Shown: one piece after another, positions 6,674 through 12,957 of the stretch
How positions within the stretch are numbered: position 1 is the stretch's first letter
Layout: every line of letters begins with the position of its first letter
Source: Clostridia bacterium
Lineage (GTDB): Bacteria > Bacillota > Clostridia > Christensenellales > Borkfalkiaceae
Direction: 5' to 3'
NCBI GenBank assembly: GCA_900770685.1
Contig: CAAGLC010000088.1
Coordinates: forward strand, 1 to 12,985
Length of the DNA stretch: 12,985 nt
The notes under the pieces: model-generated
Databases searched by the model: none
What the model was told of the DNA's origin: nothing
What the model saw: the letters and a program-made list of their open reading frames with translations, nothing else
Made by a program: the position numbers and the translations under genes

Positions 6674-6689
6674 ACGAACATTTGTTCGT
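6674..6689. promoter_or_regulatory. LexA/SOS-box-like palindrome
   Basis: ACGAACA-TT-TGTTCGT is a perfect 7-bp-arm palindrome. Its core CGAAC-N4-GTTCG fits the Gram-positive SOS box (CGAAC RNRY GTTYC); of the four centre bases (ATTT) only the third departs from the consensus. It sits at the start site of P1. LexA binding is inferred, since lexA itself is not in the window. Confidence 0.65.
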
Positions 6690-6717
6690 TTTTATAGGCT
6701 CATTTTACACCCCGTTT

Positions 6718-6734
6718 TTGACACAATTTGTCAA
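6718..6734. repeat. TTGACA/TGTCAA inverted repeat, possible operator
   Basis: TTGACA (6718-6723) and TGTCAA (6729-6734) are perfect inverses around CAATT, so a -35-like hexamer faces each way. No good -10 lies 16-18 nt away on the plus strand (TATTAT at 6746 is 22 nt off). The rest of the 314-nt gap 6507-6820 shows only AT-rich DNA apart from the sites listed separately. Confidence 0.4.
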
Positions 6735-6784
6735 CTTAAATTCAATATTATAAAGAATATTAAACAAAAAAACATACTCTTTTA

Positions 6785-6813
6785 TAGACAAAGATTTTTA
6801 TTTGTGGTAAAAT
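6785..6813 (+). promoter_or_regulatory. Proximal promoter (P2) positioned for a leaderless transcript
   Basis: TAGACA (6785-6790) and TAAAAT (6808-6813) are 17 nt apart, with TG at 6805-6806 giving an extended -10. The expected start site, about seven bases after the -10, is at 6820-6821, that is, at the A of the ATG itself. Confidence 0.65.
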
Positions 6814-6820
6814 ATTTGTT

Positions 6821-9298
6821 ATGAGACGTTTATCATTTTATAATAAAATTTACATATTACTGCTTTTTGCAGTTTTACTTATTTCGTTTGGAACTTTTAC
6901 CCTATTAGGCGTTAGCGCGGACGCTCCGTCTTCCCCGCTCGTTATACCGCTATCCCCTAAAGAAAGTTATCCGCTTTCTAAACCGGTTAGCGTGTTTATG
7001 GACGACGAGATTTCCGCAGTAATTCAAGAAGACAACTCTTTAGTCGTTTATAACGACGGCGCTTTTAAGGTTCTTACTGCAAACGATAAGGGATTTTTAG
7101 CACTTAAGCAAGTTACACGTTTTTCAAACGACCAACTTATTCTTTCTAATAACGGCTCTATTTATACCGTTAGTCTTAACGACTATACCGTTTCTCTTTT
7201 AACCTACGGAAGCGACCACGTTGGTGGCTCTTGCTTTGATTTTAACGGCAAGCATTTAGTTACTTCCTACGGTGGAAACGCTTTTGTTTACGAAATAACT
7301 AACGGTGCTGTTTCAAGCGTATCTAAAATGCCCGGTAGCGTTACCGACACCACTATTGCCGTTAACTCCACCAACGCATACTACGTTAAAGACAATAAAA
7401 TTTTCACTCGCACTTTTGCAGATTTTAACAACGAAATCGAACTTTATTCGGTTTCCCCCTCTAAAATTATCGCTAACGACGAGTGCTTATACTACCTATT
7501 CGACGGAAATATTTACAGACTTTCACTAGACGGTGAAAGTTGTCAAAAACTCTCCTTCCCCGAATCGGTTTACGACTTAGGAAAAATTATTTCTGCAACC
7601 GACATCTCTTTTCACGGCGCTAATCTACTAATTTGCGATAAACTTGGCGATAGCGTTCAAGAATTCTCGGTAAACTCCGGAACGTTAACCTTTACCGGCG
7701 TTGCAATCGCCAAAGGAAAGACGGCTTTTAACAGAATCGGAAAAGACTCAACTGCAATCGAAAAGTTTGGCAATCGCGTTGCCGTTTTAGATCCATTTAA
7801 ATTAACGGTTATAAACACCGACGACGTTGGTTATTTAAACGGCACGTTTACAAACCTTTATATTAACGACGCACCGGACGCTTTTGCGTTAGGTAATCAA
7901 ACTATTCTTAGCGTTAAAGATAACGCGCTTAGTTCTTACGACTTAAAAACTAACGCTAGCAATCAATTAAACCTTCAAATAAACGGCGAAATTTTAGACG
8001 TTTGCTATAAATGTTCATACTACTACGTTTTAACCCAAAGCGTTCCCCGTTCTTCAAACGTGTATAAAATCGACGAAAAAACCTTTGAAATCGTTGACGA
8101 AAAACACTACACCAACAAAATGTTTGAAATTTTTGAAGTTGACGTTATGGGGAAAATTTATTTCGCTTCCGACAGTAGCCTTTATATCGACAGAGGCGAC
8201 GGTCAGGCTTCTATTTTTATGGAAGAAAGATGGGGCGTTAAAAAAATGATTACCGACCTTGCCGGCAACCTTTACGTTGACAACGGCTCGGGGCTTTATC
8301 TTTTAATTGATAATATTCACGAAATTTGGCAAGACCTTAAACTTAAAGCCAAGGATTTTGCCTTATCAATAGATAACGAAGAAGTTTATTACTTAAAAAC
8401 GGACAGTTCTGCAAGTATTCACCCCGCAGAACACCTTTATAAAACTAGCGAATTAGGAAACGTTGCAATATCTTCGATAGAAATTCCAAACGATTTCTCG
8501 CTCGACGGGGAAAACGCTAGTCTTGACCAGTTGAAACTTTTTTCTACAACGCAAGGTACAAATACTTTTAGCGTTTCCATCAAAGACCAAAATTTTAACT
8601 ACGTTGACGTTAAAAATACGAGTGAAGATTATATTTTCATTAAAGAAATTGCAGTTACCAACAATTTTAACGTTTTAGTGCTTAAAAATCAGGAAGGGTT
8701 AGTAATTGCCAACAAGGTTAACGCAAACACCGTTAATTTAGAGGTTGAAGACGCGCCCGATACTTCATTTATAACTACCCCCGTTCACGCTTACTTTTTA
8801 CCTTTGATCACTATGGAGATGGAACATTCGTTAGTGAACGGCTCTGAAAAGGTTTTACTTAAAAAATACGCCGGTATTAGACCGTTAAACAAAATAACTT
8901 TATTCGACGTTGACTTTTACTACGCCGAAGTACTGGTGGACGGACAAACTAGAACGGCTTTCGTTCCGTCGAACTTTACCGTTGAAATACTTTCAGTAGA
9001 TAAAATTTTCCCGTCCTTTACCTACGAAGAAATTACGGCAACCGAAGTGTTCACAGACCAAGAATTAACGACTAAAATTACCGACCTACCCTCTTCTAAG
9101 GTCAAGGTTTACCAAACTCAAAACAACTTTGCGAGAATACAATATTTAGATAACGGCGTTTGGAAGGAAGGTTATATTTCAAATTCTGCAATCTTAGATA
9201 AACCTGGAACGTCGGTTAGAAACGTTTTGATTATACTTTTAGTATTCACAACGGTTTGTGGTAGTACGGTATTCTTTATCCTTAAAAGGAAAAAATAA
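6821..9298 (+). CDS. Large membrane-anchored surface protein: propeller-like ectodomain plus two SH3-like modules
   Basis: An 825-residue product of no recognised named family. Residues 1-34 form a signal peptide (basic MRR, then a long hydrophobic stretch, probable cleavage after VSA). Residues about 40-645 consist of many short beta-type repeats built on a strand plus 'NGSIY', 'NGKHLV', 'DNKIF', 'DGNIYRL', 'AGNLYVD' turns, typical of WD/NHL/PQQ-like beta-propellers and long enough for two. Two SH3-like modules follow, at about 652-726 and 731-792; the second (KVKVYQTQNNFARIQYL then EGYISNSAIL) resembles the first module of the 244-residue protein. A membrane helix at 801-821 and KRKK tail end it, so the body faces outward. 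In-frame TAG at 6785 and no alternative early start fix ATG 6821, yet no Shine-Dalgarno precedes it. It may scaffold or sense at the wall; no enzyme motif is seen. Confidence 0.83.
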   Translation: MRRLSFYNKIYILLLFAVLLISFGTFTLLGVSADAPSSPLVIPLSPKESYPLSKPVSVFMDDEISAVIQEDNSLVVYNDGAFKVLTANDKGFLALKQVTRFSNDQLILSNNGSIYTVSLNDYTVSLLTYGSDHVGGSCFDFNGKHLVTSYGGNAFVYEITNGAVSSVSKMPGSVTDTTIAVNSTNAYYVKDNKIFTRTFADFNNEIELYSVSPSKIIANDECLYYLFDGNIYRLSLDGESCQKLSFPESVYDLGKIISATDISFHGANLLICDKLGDSVQEFSVNSGTLTFTGVAIAKGKTAFNRIGKDSTAIEKFGNRVAVLDPFKLTVINTDDVGYLNGTFTNLYINDAPDAFALGNQTILSVKDNALSSYDLKTNASNQLNLQINGEILDVCYKCSYYYVLTQSVPRSSNVYKIDEKTFEIVDEKHYTNKMFEIFEVDVMGKIYFASDSSLYIDRGDGQASIFMEERWGVKKMITDLAGNLYVDNGSGLYLLIDNIHEIWQDLKLKAKDFALSIDNEEVYYLKTDSSASIHPAEHLYKTSELGNVAISSIEIPNDFSLDGENASLDQLKLFSTTQGTNTFSVSIKDQNFNYVDVKNTSEDYIFIKEIAVTNNFNVLVLKNQEGLVIANKVNANTVNLEVEDAPDTSFITTPVHAYFLPLITMEMEHSLVNGSEKVLLKKYAGIRPLNKITLFDVDFYYAEVLVDGQTRTAFVPSNFTVEILSVDKIFPSFTYEEITATEVFTDQELTTKITDLPSSKVKVYQTQNNFARIQYLDNGVWKEGYISNSAILDKPGTSVRNVLIILLVFTTVCGSTVFFILKRKK

Positions 9299-9318
9299 TT
9301 TTTAATATTTTTAATAAT

Positions 9319-9353
9319 AAAAAGCCCTCTTTCTTAATAAAAGAGGGCTTTTT
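9319..9353. terminator. Bidirectional terminator between the surface protein and SSB genes
   Basis: A perfect 14-bp stem (9319-9332 with 9340-9353) with a 7-nt loop and A/T tracts on both sides separates two convergent genes. Confidence 0.93.
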
Positions 9354-9376
9354 TATATTTTATTTACGCTTTTATT

Positions 9377-10084
9377 CTATAGAACGTCGCCGTAATATTC
9401 TAGATTAATCTCTTCGTGCGGTAAATTTAAGAGTTGGAATTCCTTTTCAACGTCAAAGGTTTCGGCGTTTTCATAAGCGCATAGTTTGGATATTGAAACT
9501 TCGTACGCCGTCATTATTTTTATCTCTTCTTCGCTTATTCTCTTTTGATATTCGCGACTTTGTATTCTACCAGAAATTGCAATTTTTTCGCCTACGGCAA
9601 GATTTTTAGCAAACCTTGCGTTCCTACCCCAAGCAATACACGGTATATAATCAGATTTATTATAAGAGCGATTAACTGCTATTAATACGTCGGCTATCTC
9701 TCGATTGAACGGCGTAGTCCTATATACCGGCGGTTTACAGATATATCCTGATAATACTATACTGTTAGGATTTTTTACTATCGGCGTTTCCAATAATTCC
9801 CTAACAAATACCGTTAACATTAATTTGCTTTTTCCGTCCACAAGTTTATTGTAACTTCTAAACTGACCTAGCGCATTTATCGTTACGCCTATTTTTAGAT
9901 CCTTATCGGTGATTAATCTCTCCGATACCGTTACCGGCAATACGTCGCCTTGCCCCGATAACCTTTTAACTAATACGCTCATTTCGTAAAAGCCTTCCCC
10001 GTACACTTCGTGTGAAAATTCAGCGTCACTAATTATTTCCCCACTAATGAATACCTTGTTGTTTTTCTCCGTTTGATTGTTCAT
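9377..10084 (-). CDS. Single-stranded DNA-binding protein with two OB folds
   Basis: A cytoplasmic ssDNA-binding protein of 235 residues, longer than the 150-180 of ordinary bacterial SSB. Residues about 9-98 form a divergent OB fold (VFISGEIISDAEFSHEVYGEGF). Residues 107-201 form a more canonical SSB OB fold: NSIVLSGYICKPPVYRTTP, then REIADVLIAVNRSY, IPCIAWGRNARFAKNL and GRIQSREYQKR. This tandem form is common in Clostridia. The tail is acidic but ends YYGDVL, not the DDDIPF-type tip through which classical SSB recruits partners, so it is probably an accessory or specialised SSB, with the housekeeping copy elsewhere. A strong GGAGGA (10099-10094) precedes ATG 10084. Only 24 nt separate it from the deacetylase stop, with no terminator, so both are likely cotranscribed. 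I give no symbol because it may not be the main ssb. Confidence 0.9.
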   Translation of the reverse strand: MNNQTEKNNKVFISGEIISDAEFSHEVYGEGFYEMSVLVKRLSGQGDVLPVTVSERLITDKDLKIGVTINALGQFRSYNKLVDGKSKLMLTVFVRELLETPIVKNPNSIVLSGYICKPPVYRTTPFNREIADVLIAVNRSYNKSDYIPCIAWGRNARFAKNLAVGEKIAISGRIQSREYQKRISEEEIKIMTAYEVSISKLCAYENAETFDVEKEFQLLNLPHEEINLEYYGDVL

Positions 10085-10108
10085 ATATTTATTTCCTCCA
10101 ATGAATTT

Positions 10109-10876
10109 CTAATTGCATAAATACTGTCCGCCGTCCACGGCTATTTTATAATTGTCCTTGTATATTAAATCTCCAATACTACAGAATTCGTATCCTCGTT
10201 GCTTTAACTGCCTTATAATACCTTCAAGCGCTTCATGCGTGTGTAGTCCTTGATTGTGAAATAGTACTATCGAGCCGTTTTTTACCTTGCTTAATACCCT
10301 TTTTTCAATCTCTTTGCTAGATAAATTCTTCCAGTCTAGACTATCCACGTCCCATTGTATAACGTATAGTCCCATTTTATTTGCAACGTCTATCACCTTG
10401 TCGTTATACTCGCCGAAAGGCGCTCTAAATAAATTCACTTGTTTGCCCGTGATTTTTTCTATAGCAAGTTTTGAAGTTGACAGTTCTTTTTCTATTGCCT
10501 TTTCGCTCATCTTGCTCAAATGCGGATGCGTTGCCGAGTGCGTTCCTATTTCGTGCCCGTGCTCGCTTATTTTCTTAACGTATTCGGGATATTTTTCCGT
10601 CCAAAATTCTACGGTGAAGAAGGTGCATTTAACCTCTTCGTTTTTCATTATTTCAAGAAGTTTATCGGTATAATCGACACCCCAAGCGCAATCGAACGAG
10701 ATTGCGATTTTTTTCTTTTCCGTCTTAACGTAATAAACGGGCAACTTCTTGAGGTTCCCACCGTAGAAAACGGCGTGCGCTCCCGTTACCGAAGTTAAGG
10801 TTATAACCACTAATACGGCAACTAGGATTACGGCTATAAGTTTTATCGTTTTCTTTTTGATAAAAGTAACATACAT
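10109..10876 (-). CDS. Polysaccharide deacetylase (NodB domain), PdaB-like
   Basis: A 255-residue membrane-anchored protein: basic start (IKKKT), one membrane helix at about 10-32, then an extracellular NodB domain at 55-240. Family members remove acetyl groups from peptidoglycan or other amino sugars using a divalent metal. Motif 1 is SFDCAWG at 60-66: the base Asp62 is kept, but the usual metal Asp is Cys63. Motif 2, HSATH, supplies His113 and His117. Motif 3 is RAPFGEY at 151-157, motif 4 is around WDVDSLDW at 175-182, and motif 5, LFHN, has His207. The FDxxWG and WDVDSLDW forms match the PdaB-like branch, in which the Asp is often missing, so activity is uncertain. AAGGAAA (10893-10887) precedes ATG 10876 at a slightly long spacing. 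It is first in a likely operon with the SSB gene. Sporulation or cortex work is known for PdaB but not shown here. Confidence 0.9.
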   Translation of the reverse strand: MYVTFIKKKTIKLIAVILVAVLVVITLTSVTGAHAVFYGGNLKKLPVYYVKTEKKKIAISFDCAWGVDYTDKLLEIMKNEEVKCTFFTVEFWTEKYPEYVKKISEHGHEIGTHSATHPHLSKMSEKAIEKELSTSKLAIEKITGKQVNLFRAPFGEYNDKVIDVANKMGLYVIQWDVDSLDWKNLSSKEIEKRVLSKVKNGSIVLFHNQGLHTHEALEGIIRQLKQRGYEFCSIGDLIYKDNYKIAVDGGQYLCN

Positions 10877-10957
10877 TATAAACTCGTTTCCTTTTGTTTT
10901 TTTGTTGCTTTTTAACGCTTTGGCTCGAATTTTGGAAATTTGGTAACTATTTATACA

Positions 10958-10969
10958 AGTATATATACT
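10958..10969. repeat. 12-bp AT-rich perfect palindrome upstream of the deacetylase
   Basis: AGTATATATACT is fully self-complementary and lies about 80 nt before the deacetylase ATG. It may be an operator or part of an AT-rich promoter, but I find no matching -35/-10 pair. Confidence 0.35.
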
Positions 10970-11028
10970 ATTTCTTTTTTTCGTTTAGAACGACTTGAAA
11001 TTTAAAAATAAAAAACTCTCTTTTAGTC

Positions 11029-11047
11029 GCTAGAAATTGAAACTAGC
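11029..11047. repeat. Short inverted repeat near the recombinase 3' end
   Basis: GCTAG (11029-11033) and CTAGC (11043-11047) flank a 9-nt AT-rich centre. It lies in the 224-bp gap between deacetylase and recombinase, where an element/chromosome junction would be expected. The gap contains no gene. Confidence 0.35.
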
Positions 11048-11066
11048 AGAAAAAGGTTAGATAATT

Positions 11067-11099
11067 GAGCATAATTCATAAAGTGAGTTATGCTCTTTT
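11067..11099 (+). terminator. 12-bp hairpin directly behind the recombinase stop codon
   Basis: GAGCATAATTCA (11067-11078) pairs with TGAGTTATGCTC (11084-11095), with one T-G wobble and a 5-nt loop, followed on the plus strand by a short TTTT. There is no plus-strand gene to terminate, and no T tract follows in the minus direction, so it may instead be a recombination-site dyad. Confidence 0.5.
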
Positions 11100-11100
11100 A

Positions 11101-12606
11101 TTATATAACGACGTAAATATCGTAGTTATAGTATTTAGTTTTAACAGCACCACCCTTAAACAGTCTTGTAATTTCGTGTGTTTCGGTAGATACTTTGCGT
11201 ATAATTTGTTCACGGTCATCATCTGCTTGATTTAGCCCATAATTAAGACCTATCTCTATTTTATGGTTATATACCTTTACAAAGCGTATAAACAAATCGT
11301 AGCAAAAATCAGTTCCTGCGTTTGCAGCAAATTTGAAGAAGTTATAAATATCTTCTTTAGAAAGTTCGTATTGTACCTTTGCTTCCTCTATAATAATTTT
11401 TTCGTGTAAAGATATCTGCTCGGTTTCAAGCTCTTCTAAACGTGATTTAGTAGTATTAGTAATAACGCCTTTTTCAATAGCCGACATAATATTGGCAATG
11501 GTCTTATTTACTCTTTGCAAATCACTTATTAATGTTGCCAAAGCATTGTTATTATCAAGACTTTTTTTGTAAGAAGTGTAAACGTCGTTTACTAAAGTAT
11601 CTAAAACTTTAGTAGAACAAAACTGTTGTTTTAGCAGTCTATCTATACAACGTTCAATAAAATCTTTGTAAATACGCTTGTTAGCGCAGTTGTTTTTCTT
11701 AGTGTTTATACAAGTGTAATATCTTAAATGATTGCCGTTAGAAGATATAGCAGAAATGGGATACATTTTCTTACCACAAACGCCACAGTAAATTTTATCT
11801 TTTAACCTAAAGTCTTCGTGGTTATCTTTTCTGCAACCGTATCGTGTTTTATCCATACGGGATTTTACTCTATTGAAAAGGTCTAGAGATATAATCTGTG
11901 GATAGATTTTATCGTAAACTTTGCCGTGTATATTAAGAATACCCGTGTAAACGTCACGTTGCAAAATTTTTCTAATCGTCTGTGGAATAAATTTTTGTCC
12001 GTTCTTAGTAATATTTTCAGTTTCTAAGTCTTTTGAAAGCTGAAGAATACTTTTTCCGTTAGCGTATTCGGTATAAATTCTTTGTATAATACTCGCTTCT
12101 ATTTCGTTTATAACAAGCATTTTATTTTCTTTAATATATCCGTAAGGAACAGAGCCTATGCAATGACCTTTCATTCGTGACTCGTGAAGCCCACGATTTA
12201 CCTTTTGTGCAAGTTCTTCAGAGAAATATTGGTTCATTCCCTCTAAAAGAGATTCAAGCAAAACACCCTCAGGTGTTTCGGGTATATTTTCCATAGCAGA
12301 AAGTAGTTTAATACCGTTATCCTTTAAGTGTTTTCTGTTAACAGCGGCTTCGTATTTATTACGTGCAAACCTATCTAGTTTATAGACTAAAACGTAATTC
12401 CACTTTTTGTTATTACTATCTTTGAGCATTCTTTGAAAAGCGTCACGCGCATCAGTAGTACCACTAATAGCCCTATCTATGTAAGAGTCAACGATAATAA
12501 TATTGTTTCTCTTTGCAAAATCTTCGCAAACGTGGATTTGCCCTTCAATAGATTGCTCGGTTTGGTTGTTGCTAGAATACCTAGCGTAGATTACAGCAGT
12601 TTTCAT
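11101..12606 (-). CDS. Large serine recombinase (resolvase/invertase family)
   Basis: Site-specific recombinase that cuts and rejoins DNA through a Ser-DNA link to integrate, excise or invert mobile DNA. The 501-residue protein has a catalytic N-terminal domain (1-140) with YARYSS at 7-12, where Ser11 is the likely nucleophile beside Arg9, and KLDRFAR at 76-82. A 'Recombinase' DNA-binding domain follows (about 150-260, with VPYGY and TIRKILQRDVYTG), then a zinc ribbon (Cys274, Cys277, Cys299, Cys307) and a coiled coil at about 355-415. All expected parts are present, so it appears intact. ATG 12606 is chosen over a TTG-type start at 12642 because TGGAGGT (12620-12614) precedes it by seven bases and the family begins MKTAVIYAR. 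Its 3' end faces chromosomal genes and its partners, if any, lie off the right edge. Relatives include TnpX/TndX-type enzymes of clostridial transposons. Confidence 0.95.
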   Translation of the reverse strand: MKTAVIYARYSSNNQTEQSIEGQIHVCEDFAKRNNIIIVDSYIDRAISGTTDARDAFQRMLKDSNNKKWNYVLVYKLDRFARNKYEAAVNRKHLKDNGIKLLSAMENIPETPEGVLLESLLEGMNQYFSEELAQKVNRGLHESRMKGHCIGSVPYGYIKENKMLVINEIEASIIQRIYTEYANGKSILQLSKDLETENITKNGQKFIPQTIRKILQRDVYTGILNIHGKVYDKIYPQIISLDLFNRVKSRMDKTRYGCRKDNHEDFRLKDKIYCGVCGKKMYPISAISSNGNHLRYYTCINTKKNNCANKRIYKDFIERCIDRLLKQQFCSTKVLDTLVNDVYTSYKKSLDNNNALATLISDLQRVNKTIANIMSAIEKGVITNTTKSRLEELETEQISLHEKIIIEEAKVQYELSKEDIYNFFKFAANAGTDFCYDLFIRFVKVYNHKIEIGLNYGLNQADDDREQIIRKVSTETHEITRLFKGGAVKTKYYNYDIYVVI

Positions 12607-12683
12607 TTGATTTACCTCCAAATATTTTTTTACTAAAAGCATAACTAAAAATGTTTTCGTTCACAAGGCAGTTATTATTACCT

Positions 12684-12725
12684 AAGTAGGCAGAAACAAC
12701 TACTTTTCCCTTAACCGAATAGGGA
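12684..12725 (-). repeat. Two adjacent hairpins in the recombinase leader
   Basis: AAGTAG (12684-12689) with CTACTT (12700-12705), and TCCCT (12707-12711) with AGGGA (12721-12725), form consecutive small stem-loops 80-120 nt ahead of the recombinase ATG. No T tract follows, so simple attenuation is not evident. Confidence 0.4.
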
Positions 12726-12738
12726 TAAACTATTACAT

Positions 12739-12766
12739 ATATTATTTGCTTTGCCTTTCGGCACAA
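12739..12766 (-). promoter_or_regulatory. Candidate recombinase promoter inside the left arm
   Basis: On the minus strand TTGTGC (12766-12761) and TAATAT (12744-12739) are 16 nt apart. It would give a leader of about 125 nt. The hexamers are only moderate matches. Confidence 0.35.
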
Positions 12767-12804
12767 CCAAAAAACAGGTAGAGAAATGACGGTTGTCAAC
12801 AGGT

Positions 12805-12821
12805 CTGCCCGCAAGGGACAG
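12805..12821 (-). repeat. Small hairpin favoured on the recombinase strand
   Basis: On the minus strand CTGTCC (12821-12816) pairs with GGGCAG (12810-12805) through one T-G wobble, with loop CTTGC. On the plus strand the same position is a C/A mismatch, hinting that if this is an RNA it is read in the recombinase direction. Confidence 0.45.
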
Positions 12822-12870
12822 TAAAAAATTTGTAAAGACATATAAAATTAAAATAATCTCAAATTATTTA

Positions 12871-12890
12871 CTGCCTTTGACAAACGGCAG
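12871..12890. repeat. Small hairpin in the right arm
   Basis: CTGCC (12871-12875) pairs with GGCAG (12886-12890) around a 10-nt loop that contains the TTGACAA block shared with the other arm. Confidence 0.4.
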
Positions 12891-12930
12891 GGCTCTACCA
12901 CAACCAAAACGCCGAAAGGTAAAGCATATA

Positions 12931-12957
12931 TGTACAATAACGTTCCACTTATGTACA
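12931..12957. repeat. 27-bp imperfect palindrome near the right edge
   Basis: TGTACAATAA (12931-12940) and TTATGTACA (12949-12957) are inverse copies apart from one base insertion, with an 8-nt centre. The size and imperfect dyad resemble a recombinase binding site or operator, but this is unproven. Confidence 0.4.

Larger units (their letters stand above)
12734..12936. repeat. Large imperfect inverted repeat upstream of the recombinase
   Basis: Two arms, about 12734-12799 and 12877-12936, are inverse copies in blocks. TACATATAT (12734-12742) matches ATATATGTA (12926-12934); GCTTTGCCTTTCGGC (12748-12762) matches GCCGAAAGGTAAAGC (12911-12925) at 14 of 15; GGTAGAG (12777-12783) matches CTCTACC (12893-12899); TTGTCAA (12793-12799) matches TTGACAA (12877-12883). 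Between blocks, ACAACCAAAA occurs in both arms (12763-12772 and 12900-12909) in the same orientation. The 77-bp core holds part of two small hairpins. The stretch 12607-12985 contains no convincing gene. Confidence 0.75.

Noticed and set aside
10287..10798. Two plus-strand frames antisense to the deacetylase
   Set aside because: They mirror a conserved NodB domain and lack start signals.
12581..12841. Minus-strand reading frame of 86 codons before the recombinase
   Set aside because: It overlaps the recombinase start in another frame and covers the inverted-repeat region, with no good ribosome site.
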